This document shows positions 8,639 to 19,446 of a stretch of DNA of 64,000 nucleotides, piece by piece (within the stretch, counting starts at the first letter, position 1; each line of letters starts with the position of its first letter). Location of the stretch: positions 59,936,001 to 60,000,000 of the forward strand of contig JAZBRS010000060.1 of NCBI GenBank assembly GCA_037176725.1, in the 5' to 3' direction. This DNA comes from Posidonia oceanica. Lineage: Eukaryota > Streptophyta > Magnoliopsida > Alismatales > Posidoniaceae. A program made the position numbers and the translations under genes. The notes beneath the pieces are model-generated. The model worked only from the letters and a program-made list of their open reading frames with translations. It ran no database searches and was not told the origin of the DNA.

Positions 8639-11600
8639 TTAGAGGGAGTCGACGTAGTAGGCGCCGGGGGCCTGCAGCACTGGCCCGGCTGCAAGACGGA
8701 TTGCCGCCCTTGGAGTCTGCATGATCTGGTTCACGGGTGCGTCCGCTGATGGCAATTCTGATGTAGAAGGCCCAAATAGACAGGTCAGCGGTGCTACTGA
8801 TGAATAAGCTTCCAGGGTCACTGCTGGAGAGTAAGCAGGGGTGCTCTTTGGAGGGCTCAAGGGCCCGGAGAATGTAGTGCTCAGTTGGCCTTTTGTATCG
8901 AGCCGTAACTGAGAGAGCGCAGCCTCTGACGCCATAAGGTCTTGCCATGAGAGCTGCTGCAGGTTGTCAGGAGAATGCGGAGCGGACTGCGCCAGCTGCA
9001 TTCTTGAGGATGTGACTGTGGGAGCATGCTGGGCCACGCTGCTGACTGAACTGATGGACTGCCCCTCCAGAGATGGGGGCAGTGGCACTGATGTGTCTGT
9101 GACCGCTGGTAGCATACTTGGTTCTGCCAAGAGGAAAGTCTCTGACTCCTGCACTGCTGCTGACTGTTCCTGAGGAGCTGATGTGGCTGCTGAAGGATGG
9201 GAACTTGAATCTGCCACAGGGCCTGCTGAGCTGCCTGCTATTTCTGCCAGAGGGAGAGCTAAATAAACTGACTGTGGGGCCTCTGCTCTGACCACTGTTT
9301 CTACTGAGTTGATTGGGACTGCCTCTGTTGCATCAGACTGCTCCTCATCCGAGTAGTAGTCCTCAATACACACCCAATCCTCTGCCGGTGCTGTGGCTTG
9401 GTAGTCGGTTGATCCCAGAATTCCTGCACTGGTAAAGTTAGTGAGGTCTCTGGGGATGGCTGGCGCACGATCTTTGAGCTGGAAGCAGTGATCTTCGTTG
9501 AGCTTTGGTTCGTAGCCGAGACCTTCAGACTTCCTTCGCTCCACTGCTACGATCGGCTCCGCGATCCCTTGGCCGTGACGCCCGAGCGGCGTACCCTTTG
9601 TGTAACCCCACCTGTGACATACATTCTCGACCATTCGAAAAGGGTTATTGTGAACGGTCAAGGAGTTGACACACTCAAGATCAGGAACGAAGTTAACTGG
9701 CTCGCACCGGTTAACGCGATAGAGGGCTTCAGAAGTCTCGGGGTCAAACGGGATGGATTGCGAAGACACGGGAGAGACTGCTTCAATCCGCTCCTTCTCA
9801 AAGTTCTCCGCCATGACGACGATGACATCATCGCCACAACGGTACTTTATCATTCGATGGAGGGTCGAAGGAAGGACCTGATGCTTGTGGAGCCAAGGGC
9901 ACCCAAGCAGAAGATTGAAGTTAGGTTTCAAGTCGACGACATAGAATTCTACGTCGAAGACGACCAGACCGATAGCCAGAGGGATAATCAGAATCCCTAG
10001 AGCGTCATGGTGAGTGTTGTCAAAAGCAGTCATTCCCTTCACGGCTGGCGTGATATCCTCGGCTTTGAATCCAAGCTTGGTTGCTGTACGCAAGGGGCAG
10101 ACGTTAAGGCCTGACCCGTTATCAACCAGTGTTAGGGGAATGCGGAAGCTTTTGAACTGCACCGTGATGAACAGGGGCTGGTTGTGATTAATCCCTGCCG
10201 GAGGCAGCTCATCACTCGTAAAAGAGATGACCTGGGGCTCCGCGATTAACCCAACCATGCTCTCCAAGGCAGAAGGCTCAATGGACTGGGACACACGAGC
10301 AGCCTGGAACACGCGAAGAAAAGCCTCGCGGTGCTCGGCAGAAGTGTGGATCAAATCCCAGATGGAGATGTCGGCTTTAACCCTCTTAAGCTGGGAGGTT
10401 AGGTCTGCTTTAGGTTGGCTTCTCCTAGCAGCTGGAGGGGTGATTCTAGCAGGTTCTAAGGGGGTGGTGGCAGGAAGCTGGGTTACTACAGGTTGGGCAG
10501 GGATCTGGCTAGCTATAGGCTGGCTTGGGGTTGGATCTGCTAAGGGTTGGCCTGAGGGTGGGGGTATAACAGGTCCAGGGTGAGTTGGCCTAGTTGCCGG
10601 TGCTGGGGGCCTATAAACCCTCCCCGATCGCGTTACTTCCGCGTACATTTCTGTGGCGTAGCTGTAAGGGACGCGATGGGTGTCCAGGGTCAAATCAATG
10701 ACGACTGGAGCATGTGCTGCGAGCACAGGAGGGGTTACAGGGGGACCTACAGGATGTTGAGGTCTATCTAGTGGGTATGGTTGTTTGGGTGGGAAGACTG
10801 GGGCAGGTTGAGGTCTGCCTAGAAGGTGTAGCTGAGGCTGCCCTAAAAGGTGAATGGGAGAACTAGGCTGGGCTCTAGCCAAAAGGTGTACAGGAGATTG
10901 AGCCTGAGGGAGCACTGTGGGAGGCGCGAGAGGGCGCTCCGGCCAGGCACGCGGTTGGATCAAATGGATTCCGGACTCGGAGCCGGCAACTGCCGTAAGA
11001 TAGAGACTGACTGGGAAAGGCTCAGAGATGTCAGAGATAAGATCAGAAGGGTCTACTACGGAAGTAGCAGGCCCAGAAGGAAAGACAGAGTGGACGCCTG
11101 AGGTTCCCGCCCCTCCCGGATAAGAGTGCTCCGGTAAAGGTTGGCGGACGATGCCAGAATGCGGGGGAACAGCTAGAGATGCAGATGCATGAGTGTGTGC
11201 TTGAGCGGGTGCCTCGTGCGTGTCGATCACAATCGTTCCCGATTCGATCAGGTCCTGAATCGCGTTCCGCAGGGAGAAGCAACTGTCCGTCGAATGCCCG
11301 ACGCTTCGATGGAAATTGCAGAAGAGGTCCGGCCTAAACCAATGCGGCAGAGGGCTTGGCGGCGGACGAACCTCCGGGAACTTCAGGAGCGATGCTACCT
11401 TCGGCCAGATGGCCGTGAGTGGTTCCACCAGTGGGGTGAAATTCCTCCTCTCAGCGAGTGGTCTTCTTTGCCTTGGGTGTGAGCCTTGCTGAACCGGTGC
11501 GGCAGGATAGACCGGTCTAGCGGTGGTAGTGATGTGCGGTGTGTGCGGGTTCCTAGGTGCAGGAGCGTACACCATCTGAGCTGGGGCAGGCCAAGACGGC

Positions 11601-12472
11601 AAGCGAACAGGCACAGCAGGAGAATCGACGAATGCAACAGCGGGTTTCGGCGAATCCTTCCTCTTCGGGCGGTTGTTGTTGCTGCCGCTGTTGTTGTTGT
11701 TGGAGATGCTGCTGTTGGCACTGTTGCTGCTGATCGCTGCCTGCTTAGCGAACGCAGAGAGAGCCGGGAAGTTGCCACTCCGCAAAGAACTCTCCACGCG
11801 CGCTCCAGCTCTGATGAGTGCCGCAAAAGTAGTGACTGGTTGGATGCTAAGCAGAGCCCCGAGAGACGGCTGCGCCCCTTTGATGACGATCTCGATAGAT
11901 TCCTCGTCAGAGGGTCTATCTCGAACCTGAGAGGCAAGGGCGCGCCAGCGGCCGACGTACTCCCCGAACGGCTCGCCAGAGTTCTGCTTGATGGCGATCA
12001 AGTCCGCCCTCTTTGGGACAAGATCGAGGTTGAAGGAGTATTGCTCCAGGAACGCCTGACTGAGGTCGTTCCAAGTCTTGATGGCTGACATATCGAGTGA
12101 TGTGAACCACTTGAGTGCCGGCCCGGTCAAACTCTTCTGGAACAAGCGGATCAGCAACCTCTCGTCAGCCTGAAGCTGAGCGAGATCACCGCAATAGGCC
12201 TTCAGGTGTGCTACGGGACAGCCCCTACCATTATACTTCTCGAAGTCCGGGATTTTGAACTTCGGAGGGAGTACCGCCGCTGGAAAGCAACAGAGGTCCC
12301 GGAACTGGTAGGTCTGGTGCTCAGTACCCTGCACTAGTCGTAGTGCCTTCTCCAAGACGTCCATCCGGTTATTGATGGGGTCTGGAATTGCTGCTGTAGG
12401 AGAGAGATCAGCAGGGGTAGTGAGCACATACGCCGAATGGGTCGCACCTAAGTGCTCCTCCGGATCTACCAT
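8639..12472 (-). CDS. gag-pro: Gag-Pro polyprotein, main part (Gag, zinc knuckle, aspartic protease, G-patch-like segment)
   Basis: There are 1277 codons in one frame. Residues about 70-230 are a retrotransposon Gag (WFTSLDMSAIKTWNDLSQAF, then EYVGRWRALASQV). At about 385-410 is CNFHRSVGHSTDSC, the CX2HX4HX4C knuckle usual for Tat Gag. A Pro-rich stretch precedes a conserved helix segment (ADISIWDLIHTSAEHREAF). The protease follows near residue 785 with VDNGSGLNVCP, where DNG replaces the common DS/TG as in many Tat proteases, then NFNLLLGCPWLH. A G-patch-like segment lies at about 945-985 (GTPLGRHGQGI, EGLGY). The rest is low-complexity Ala/Ser/Pro. The ATG at 12472 is internal: the frame stays open upstream and joins the N-terminal part after a frameshift. 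Confidence 0.9.
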   Translation of the reverse strand: MVDPEEHLGATHSAYVLTTPADLSPTAAIPDPINNRMDVLEKALRLVQGTEHQTYQFRDLCCFPAAVLPPKFKIPDFEKYNGRGCPVAHLKAYCGDLAQLQADERLLIRLFQKSLTGPALKWFTSLDMSAIKTWNDLSQAFLEQYSFNLDLVPKRADLIAIKQNSGEPFGEYVGRWRALASQVRDRPSDEESIEIVIKGAQPSLGALLSIQPVTTFAALIRAGARVESSLRSGNFPALSAFAKQAAISSNSANSSISNNNNSGSNNNRPKRKDSPKPAVAFVDSPAVPVRLPSWPAPAQMVYAPAPRNPHTPHITTTARPVYPAAPVQQGSHPRQRRPLAERRNFTPLVEPLTAIWPKVASLLKFPEVRPPPSPLPHWFRPDLFCNFHRSVGHSTDSCFSLRNAIQDLIESGTIVIDTHEAPAQAHTHASASLAVPPHSGIVRQPLPEHSYPGGAGTSGVHSVFPSGPATSVVDPSDLISDISEPFPVSLYLTAVAGSESGIHLIQPRAWPERPLAPPTVLPQAQSPVHLLARAQPSSPIHLLGQPQLHLLGRPQPAPVFPPKQPYPLDRPQHPVGPPVTPPVLAAHAPVVIDLTLDTHRVPYSYATEMYAEVTRSGRVYRPPAPATRPTHPGPVIPPPSGQPLADPTPSQPIASQIPAQPVVTQLPATTPLEPARITPPAARRSQPKADLTSQLKRVKADISIWDLIHTSAEHREAFLRVFQAARVSQSIEPSALESMVGLIAEPQVISFTSDELPPAGINHNQPLFITVQFKSFRIPLTLVDNGSGLNVCPLRTATKLGFKAEDITPAVKGMTAFDNTHHDALGILIIPLAIGLVVFDVEFYVVDLKPNFNLLLGCPWLHKHQVLPSTLHRMIKYRCGDDVIVVMAENFEKERIEAVSPVSSQSIPFDPETSEALYRVNRCEPVNFVPDLECVNSLTVHNNPFRMVENVCHRWGYTKGTPLGRHGQGIAEPIVAVERRKSEGLGYEPKLNEDHCFQLKDRAPAIPRDLTNFTSAGILGSTDYQATAPAEDWVCIEDYYSDEEQSDATEAVPINSVETVVRAEAPQSVYLALPLAEIAGSSAGPVADSSSHPSAATSAPQEQSAAVQESETFLLAEPSMLPAVTDTSVPLPPSLEGQSISSVSSVAQHAPTVTSSRMQLAQSAPHSPDNLQQLSWQDLMASEAALSQLRLDTKGQLSTTFSGPLSPPKSTPAYSPAVTLEAYSSVAPLTCLFGPSTSELPSADAPVNQIMQTPRAAIRLAAGPVLQAPGAYYVDSL

Positions 12473-13377
12473 AGCGTCGCCTGGTGGAGCAACGGGATGG
12501 CCGGCGTATCCGTGCTGGGGGATAGTGTATGCAGGAGTGTATGCAGGATGCTGGACCTGGTGAAGAGGAGAAGAAAAAAAGCCATGCTGTGCTGGGATAG
12601 GGGGTGGATGACGGAGCGCCAGTTGCTGTACAGGTGGGTGCCAGACAGCGAGCCAGCGAGGTACTGGGCTCCAGCCGATCCAAAGGATTGACCACCAGAA
12701 GGAAGTGGAGCATGCTGTGCCAAGTGTTGTGCAGCAGGAGGCGGTAACCGAGCCCCCATCGTCGGAACCGTGAGCAGTTGAGACGATGGTCGAGGCGGAG
12801 GTGCAGAGGTTGATGCATGAAATGCAGGAACTGGCCTCGGAGGAACCTCAGGGACGACAGAGACAGAAGAAGGACGAACTGATAGAGCCATGCCCTGCAG
12901 TCTCTGGGCAAGCTCCATCAGGTGCTGGTACTGCGCCTCAGGCGTCTCGGCAGCGGGAACGCTGAAGTGCAGTGCCGGCGGAGGTTGAGAAACAAGTGGA
13001 ACGGACACAGACGGTCCGGGGGGGAAGGTTTCTACAGAAAAGGTCGCAGCAGCGGTGGAAGGGATGTCGAAAGCGACGTATCCCTGGGACGGAGGGGGCA
13101 GTGGCGTCTCCGGAGCGCGAGTAACGGCCGTCAAGATAGACTCGGCGACCGGATCCGGAGGAAGGGAGGCTTGCCACTGTCCCGGGGTGTACTGAGAACC
13201 TAGAGACGTCAGAGGAGGAAACCCTGGCATCGGAGGGGGAGCAAGGGGGACAGAAAGAGCAACCGGAGGGGCCAGAACGGAAACACCCTCCGTGACAGGA
13301 GTAAAAGAAGGCTCACTAACGTACTGGGCCATCGCTGACCTAGAGCGTGTGAGAACAGGGCTGCGACGAGTATTCAA
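12466..13377 (-). pseudogene. gag-pro: N-terminal part of Gag, separated from the rest by a frameshift
   Basis: The ATG at 13377 begins MNTRRSPVLTRSRSAMAQYV, a basic start common in Tat Gag proteins, followed by a Pro/Ala/Ser/Val-rich region and a short helical stretch (QYQHLMELAQRLQGMAL). Coding character in this frame fades at about 12.62-12.70 kb. There the frame of the downstream polyprotein takes over with a Pro/His/Tyr-rich tract (HPAYTPAYTIPQHGYAG) leading into the 12472 Met. One small indel probably separates two halves of a single gag gene. A programmed frameshift is possible but no slippery site is obvious. Confidence 0.75.
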
Positions 13378-14646
13378 GCGGTGCTTCCTAAGAGGAGCTA
13401 TCGTCGCAAGTGCGGATAGCTCGGAGGGGGAATGGTCGCGAACTAAGTCGCAAAAAGGGGCGCCAACGAGGGTCGGTACTCGAGCTCTGGCAAAGGGAAA
13501 CTCGCTTACCGATCACGCTGACACAACAGAAGAAAATCAGGGTTAGAAACTAAATGACGAATGCAAATGAGTTAGTTAAGTGGCATGAATGATGTGCATG
13601 CTTTCTAGTATGCCCCCCTTACCTAACTAGTGTTTCCTAGCAAGGCTGTCTACTCTGGGTATCCTTGGATGTACGGGTCACCGACTCAGGTCAGAAAAAG
13701 TAGGTCCCCTGTCTAACTCCCGGCCCAAAGCTCAGGTAATGACAGGGTGGTGCGTTGGTGGCCTCTACCCCGCCAAAGCGTGGGTGGTACCCTCTACTAA
13801 CACCGACACGACCCCCGGACAAGGAGGGGGCGGACCGACCAACTTATGCCACGCCCAAAGCAGTGGAACAAGAGGCCGGAACCGTCCTTCGCAGACTAGT
13901 AGGTGGACTCAGAGGAGAAGAATGCATGCCCTATATGATGCTTATGCAAAATGATTAGAGTTTTTTATCTTGCACATTTTATTAACCAAAGGGAGTGAAG
14001 GATTGTTTGTAGTCTCTAGTTGCCCCTAGAAGTTCTTTTTACTTGCATTTTTTAGTTAACCATGGGGGAAGCAGACAAGTCTCTACTATCCTAAGCATGG
14101 CAAGTGCAAAAGGGAAGAAAATCAGTCAAAATGTCAAGCAACCATCATACAACACAACAAAAGGCATGTTCATGGCATGTGCGAGTGTTTGTGAATATGA
14201 TGGTGAAAAAGAAACATTCATCAAGTCAAAAGGCATGTAAGCATAGTATGTGCATGCGTAGTGACATAGCAAGGGTGTAAAAGAAGCATTCAACATCCAA
14301 AAAGCATGTATTTTAGCCAAACAAAGTATGTAGACATGCAATGTGCGACAATTAAAGCAATAATAAGTAAGTAAGGCAGAGCAAGGTAAAAGTAAGCAGA
14401 CTGTAAAAGAAATAGGACCATAAGCAAGGCAATAAGTAAATAAACAAGCAAATAAGTGAAGCCAAGCAAAAGAAAGCGCAAACCGAGGCGAAAGAGGTGC
14501 AAAACCTAAGCAAAGTAGCCACGAAGCGACTTGCTAGGAGTTTGCACAGAAAGGCGAGCAAAACAGGCGAAGAAGGCACACAAGGCAGACAGAGCTGCAA
14601 AACAGGCGAGCGAAAAGCCGGGAACGAAAGCCGGAGTCTAGTCTAA
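13378..14646 (-). other. 5' leader of element 1 between PBS and gag
   Basis: This stretch of about 1.27 kb has no credible ORF. It is A-rich on the plus strand at 14340-14640, with repeated AGCAA/GCAAG words and many ATGCA words. A run of Cs at about 13611-13618 gives a short purine tract on the element strand. The leader should hold packaging and dimerisation signals, but none can be pinned down by eye. Confidence 0.6.
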
Positions 14647-14664
14647 TCCCCAGCAGAGTCGCCA
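14647..14664 (-). promoter_or_regulatory. Primer binding site, tRNA-Arg-like
   Basis: On the minus strand, one base after the LTR end CTACA, comes TGGCGACTCTGCTGGGGA. It begins TGG, as required to pair with a tRNA CCA end. The sequence fits the tRNA-Arg type reported for Ogre-like elements, although the tRNA identity is from memory. Confidence 0.8.
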
Positions 14665-14921
14665 CTGTAGCGATCCCGATCAGAATCAGGCTCGCTATTT
14701 TAGCGGCGATTGGATCCGAGGAAGAGGCTCAACTCGAAAACACTTAAAATCGAGGAGAGAAAGGAAAGATAAGACAAATCAGAGTCGCCACCAAGTCTAT
14801 TAACGGAAGACGAGGAAAACCGGGGTAATGCGTGAATTAACGCGCAAAACCAAGCAAAAAATGCAAAGCAAAGCAATACAAAGGAAAACAAATGCAAGCA
14901 AATGCAAATGAGATGACTCTA

Positions 14922-15047
14922 GCCTAGGATAAGGGCAGTACGGTCATTGCGGGCCAGAAGACAGGGCAAGGACTCCTGTTACGCGCGGGGAAGGTGTTAG
15001 GCACCCCCGACACGCCCGAGAATCGGTCTTTCTAGGCTTACGCTCGC
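14922..15047 (-). promoter_or_regulatory. Highly conserved block near the 3' end of the LTR
   Basis: This 126-bp block is present at equal length in all three long LTRs (55237-55362 plus strand, 57085-57210 minus strand). It includes GGTGCCTAACACCTTCCCC. The first 61 bp are identical between this LTR and the otherwise strongly diverged solo LTR, with seven differences over the whole block. The role could be the R/U5 boundary, polyadenylation or RNA structure; this is inference. Confidence 0.6.
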
Positions 15048-15339
15048 ATACGCAGGGAAATGCAGGATTGAATGCCTATGTGCCTATAAATGCCTAAATG
15101 AATGCTCAAGGTGTGCTCTAAGTGGGAAGAAACAAAGCAAGGAAGTAAACGTGCTCTCTAAGTGCTCAGCTACGCTGTCTGCGTTCCGAATTAGGCGAAA
15201 CCTAGCTCGTGAGAACTCCAGACAGTAAGCATCACAGCCCTATATGCAAATGCAGGCGAAAAAGCGAAACAGCGAGAAAACCATGCAATGCAATCGACAT
15301 GCAAGGGAAAACAGCATAAACCACGCAAAACTAGACGAG

Positions 15340-15590
15340 AAAAGAGCAAGGCACGCAGAACGGAGCAAAAGAACAAAATCGGCACGCAAAACGAGCGAGA
15401 AAGCAAGGCAGCACGCAAAACGAGACAAGGAAGCAAAGAGGCACGCAAAACGGTGCAGAAGCGAGAGCGACACGCAACACAAGCGAGAAAGCGAGGCAGC
15501 GCACAAAACAAGGCAGGAAAACAGAGGGGCACGCAAAACGGTGTGAAAACGAGAGCGGGCACGCGAAACGGTGCCAAAACAATGAAGCAA
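15340..15590 (-). repeat. Short tandem repeats inside the 5' LTR
   Basis: Irregular units of about 27-30 bp are built around GCACGCAAAACG. The corresponding block in the LTR at 56829-62893 (57500-57840) has extra units, and the solo LTR has a regular 30-bp array at the same place. Open frames here are products of the repetition. Confidence 0.8.
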
Positions 15591-16259
15591 AAACCTCGGA
15601 AAAGCCATGCGAATGCAAGAATGCAGAAAAAGATCAGAAGAGGCCAAAGGGGAGGCAAAACAACGTGTGTGTAAGAACAGACGTCGTTTAGGACCGCTCA
15701 GAGTAGGTGTGAAGACCTACGGAGGGGAGAGTGTGCAAACGGAGGGATTACCACCTCTTTGCGACTGTTTCCCGCTAAACCGTTCCACGGTGTGTCTCGC
15801 ACGCTGCCCAAAGCTCGCGATGCGATCGGATCGTGGAAAAGGGGGAAGAAAGTCACATTAAGTGATAAATCCAGGGAAAACACAACACAAAACACTCAGG
15901 AATACGCGAAACGAGGATTTGGAGATAGAAGTAGAAAGGGGAGGCCCTATTCTACATGCTCAAAGAGACAGAAAGCCAAAACGAGAAAACTTATGCAAAT
16001 GGCATGCAAATGCAATGCAGGGGTTCAGGGGAACATACCTGGAAATTCGGGAGCCTGATCTGAGATCTGTCTGGTCCATGCTGAAGAGCGCTTTGCTGCG
16101 GTCGCCTGGGCAGCTCACTTGAGAAGATCCAACGGCCGGATTGGAAGATATCGCGGCTTCAAGGCAGAAGGGCTAGAACAGGGGAGAAGAACAGATCTAG
16201 GTGTTCAGGAGGTCCTAAGGGTGTGCAAAAGGTCCTCCCAAGTGAAAGGGAGCTAAAAG

Positions 16260-17280
16260 TGCTTAGTGTGTGCAAAAGGATGCTAAAATGCAAGACTAAA
16301 TGAATGCAGGATACATGCAAAAGCAAGAAAAGGCAAAGAGAAGAAACTGGGAAAAACCAGGATTTCAGAAAGCATTTTGAAAAAGAAAGGGGCTAAGAAT
16401 GCAAATTTTCCAGAAAACAGGGGTCCACAGGAAAGGATTTCGAAAACAGGAGAGGACAGAGGTCCATTTTGCAAAAAACTAGGCTCAGAAAGCTGTTTTG
16501 AAAAGGAGGGTATGCTTTAAAAGAGGTTTTGAAAGCAGAAAGAGGTCAGAATGCAATTTTGGAAAAATTGGGGTCTAAGATGCAAATTTTCCAGAAAACA
16601 AGGTTCTGGGGAGTCTGAGAATACTGGTGGAGGGTCTATATGCAATTTGGTAGGCATAGGAGCTAGAATGCAACCTAGGGGCAAAATGGTCTTTTCACAT
16701 GATTTTTTAAAAGATGCAAGGACCTATGTGTGATTTTTAAATCATGCAGGGGTCAAATATGCAATTTTATATGGAAAACATGCTCTGAAAATCAGATAAC
16801 AGGACTGCAGTGCAATTTTTGGAAAAAACAGGGTTGAAAATGCAATACAATAAGCCAAAATACATGCATAACAGCTACTGTCCATTTAAAATGGACCTAA
16901 ATGCAAATATGCAAAATCAGAGGAAAAGAAATGCAATGCAGTATGCAAAATAAGAAAATAAAAGCTAAGTTCCTACAGCGCAAGGTCCTACATGCAAAAA
17001 CAGAAACATGCAGGGACCTGGAATGCAATGCAATATGGCAAAATGCATGCAACTAAATTAACTGATTTAAGACAGGACTTACATGCAAAAATCAAAAGCA
17101 GAGGGGCTAAACTACAAAATATTATAACTGAAACGCACAGTGACAGGACTGAAAAGCAAATACTGAAAGATATAAATAAAAACAGCAATTTAGCATGGTA
17201 TTTAATTTAAAACTAAGCATAATAAATGGCAGAAGGACTGGAATGCAAGAATTGAAAAACTTAAGCTAAACATGCAATAT
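16260..17280 (-). repeat. Degenerate ATGCAATTTT repeat block in the LTR
   Basis: The word ATGCAATTTT or ATGCAAATTTTCC recurs at irregular intervals of about 30-70 bp, separated by AGGGGTC/AAACAGGG-type segments. The same block exists at 58550-59480 and, in the opposite orientation, at 52920-53830. It looks like an old, decayed tandem repeat shared by the family. Confidence 0.6.
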
Positions 17281-17289
17281 TTACATCTA

Positions 17290-18780
17290 AACTATACAAA
17301 TAAGAAAATAAATGAACAGTGCTAGTCGGCGGTCGACGAGCACTGTAGCAGAACGCCGACAGTGCTCGTGACCGCTGACAGGGGAGGTTGGGGAGGCGCA
17401 GACCGGCGGAGCTTGGTGCTGGCGTTCGTCCGGAGCTCTGGGAACTGTCCGGAGTTCGCTCTGCTGGCCGGAGCGTCGGGAGGAAGAGCAGCCGGCGCCG
17501 GAGAAGGAGAACTGACCGGCGAGTCGGGGACGGAGCAGGAAGACCGGAAATCCTAATCTATAGGCTGGAGAAGCAAGAGGGAAGGAAGAGGAAGCTAAGG
17601 GAAGCAAAATGTACCTGAGTCCGCGTCTGAGATGTCCTCCCGACGTCAGTGGTTCCAGAAGTGGCCGGCGGCGTTCGTCCAGTCGCTGCGGGTGCTGTCG
17701 GCTGCTCGCGAGGGATGGAGTGGCTTCAGAACGTTCCTCCGGAGCTTCCTGATCGACCGAACGCAAGCTTCGCAGCTCAGGTGGAGATTCGGCCGATTTG
17801 GGTTCACAGGTGACAGCCGGAGGCCGGGGGGGTGTCTGCTGCTCGTCGGCTCAGATGGAGCCTTCCGGGAGATTGCTGGAGCTCTGAGGAGTCGATCCGG
17901 ATGCTCGGAGAAGGTTTCTGGAAGGTGTGGAGGAAGTTAGGAGGCTGGGCTGATTTCTGGTCTGGAGCGAAGCAAGGTGTTTGTTGTTGAGTTTGGGGGC
18001 TGTGGTGGATGGTTTGGTTTGCTGTCGGAGGCTCTGGAAAGGTGGATGTCTAGTGGATTTCTGGGTGGAGTTGGGAAGAAGCTGCGGGCTGCGGAGAGGG
18101 GAATTGTGAGTTGGGTCCAGTTGGGTTGCAGTCGGCTTCAGGTGGTGTTTCAGGGCAGATTAGGTAGTGGAATGGCTGGGGAACGATGCTGGGAGATGAC
18201 TGGGTTTCTGGGTGGAATTGGGGGAGTGATTGAGAGGGAAATTGAGGCCTGAACGGGTGCTGGTTTTCTGGGAGAGGGAGAAGAAGATTTTCTGAATTTG
18301 GGAAGGAATGGGAGAGGTTCTGAGGAGTGGGAAATGGTGTGGGATCTGGGTTTCTCTCCGGGGTGCCAAAGACTTCCTCAAACACTCTCCTCCGGTTTCT
18401 CTTCTCTCTGGAATTGGAAGATGAAGAGGAGAAGGAAGAGGGAGTCGCACAGGTGGGGAAGAAGTGAAATTCTGGTCTGATAACTCTCAGGTGGCTTGCT
18501 CTCTCTGGGTCGCTCTTGTTTGCTCTGGATTGCTTTCTCTGGATCGCTCACTGCCAACCCTCTTACGGAGTTGAAGAACGCAGGCTTAAAATGAGGAGAA
18601 GCTGCCGGTACGCGCGCGCTGGAAATTTGAAATCAACGGCGTCGCACTGCAGCTGAAAGGGGACGGATGCCGGCGAGGCGACGGGCATTGAATGCCTCCC
18701 GGAATCGACGCTGAGACAGGAGAGAGCGGCGAGCTGCTGTAGACGATTGGATTGAGGACTCAAATTCAAATGAGGGAGGG
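17290..18780 (-). other. GC-rich CpG-dense segment of the LTR
   Basis: Base composition changes sharply here: GCCGGCG and CGGAG words are frequent, unlike the AT-rich flanks. The homologous block lies at 59570-61150 and in the solo LTR at about 51300-52790. No frame is convincingly coding. A CpG-dense promoter or leader segment is possible. Confidence 0.45.
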
Positions 18781-19446
18781 AGTACAGCAGCAGTCGTTCG
18801 CGGGAGAGGAAGGCCGGCTGACGAAAGAAAAAGAAATGCAGAAGGAAGAAGAAGGGTGGAGATGGCGGGCCGAAGAAGAAAAATAAAAGAATAATAAGAA
18901 GAAACGGGCCGGAGGGCCTAGTGAAGAAAAGGAAGAAAGAAAAAGAGAAGTAAGAAAGAAAGAGAGGGTAGAATGGGGAAATAAAATTAATGAAAAGGAA
19001 CTAAAAATAAGTAAAAATGCCAGAAGGGTTGTGCTATAGATTAGGATTTTAATTAAGATTTTTAATGGTCATTTTGAGTTGATTAATGTGTTTTGGGCTT
19101 GATTAGGGTTTTAGGGCTTTGGTTTTGTTTTTAATTGGTTTTCACTTGATTAAATGTTTGTTAAACCTTTTTTAAATTGTTTTAAAAATTGTATTTCCCT
19201 TGTTGGACACTTAGGATATTAATTAGGATTTTTTAGGATTTAATTTCGTATTAATCAGGGTTGGTTTTAGGTTTTTAAGTTTTGGTCTTCTTAGGTTTTT
19301 TTTCTTTCTTAAGTCTTTTAAGTTATGTTTTGATTTTTGTTTGTTGATTTTCCTTGAAGTTTTTTAGCTGGGTTTTTCTGGTTTGATAGGGTGTTTTTTA
19401 AGTCTTTCAGATGTGTTTTTCTCTTCTTTTTTAATTAAGTTTTTAA
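18781..19446 (-). other. Purine-rich then T-rich LTR segment without genes
   Basis: 18830-19010 is a GAAGAAGAAA-type purine tract on the plus strand. The following sequence is T-rich with TTTAGGATTT and TTAGGGTTTT words. It is matched by 61190-61846 in the LTR of element 2. No gene is visible. Confidence 0.6.

Noticed and set aside
9488..10000. Plus-strand frame of 170 codons opposite gag-pro
   Set aside because: It is the antisense shadow of the protease/G-patch region, which has clear family motifs on the minus strand.
14647..14664. tRNA 3'-end-like sequence read on the plus strand
   Set aside because: No cloverleaf surrounds it. It is the primer binding site next to the LTR.
17287..18480. 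Open frames in the GC-rich part of the LTRs
   Set aside because: High GC content lowers stop frequency. The frames differ between the three LTRs and none resembles a known protein.
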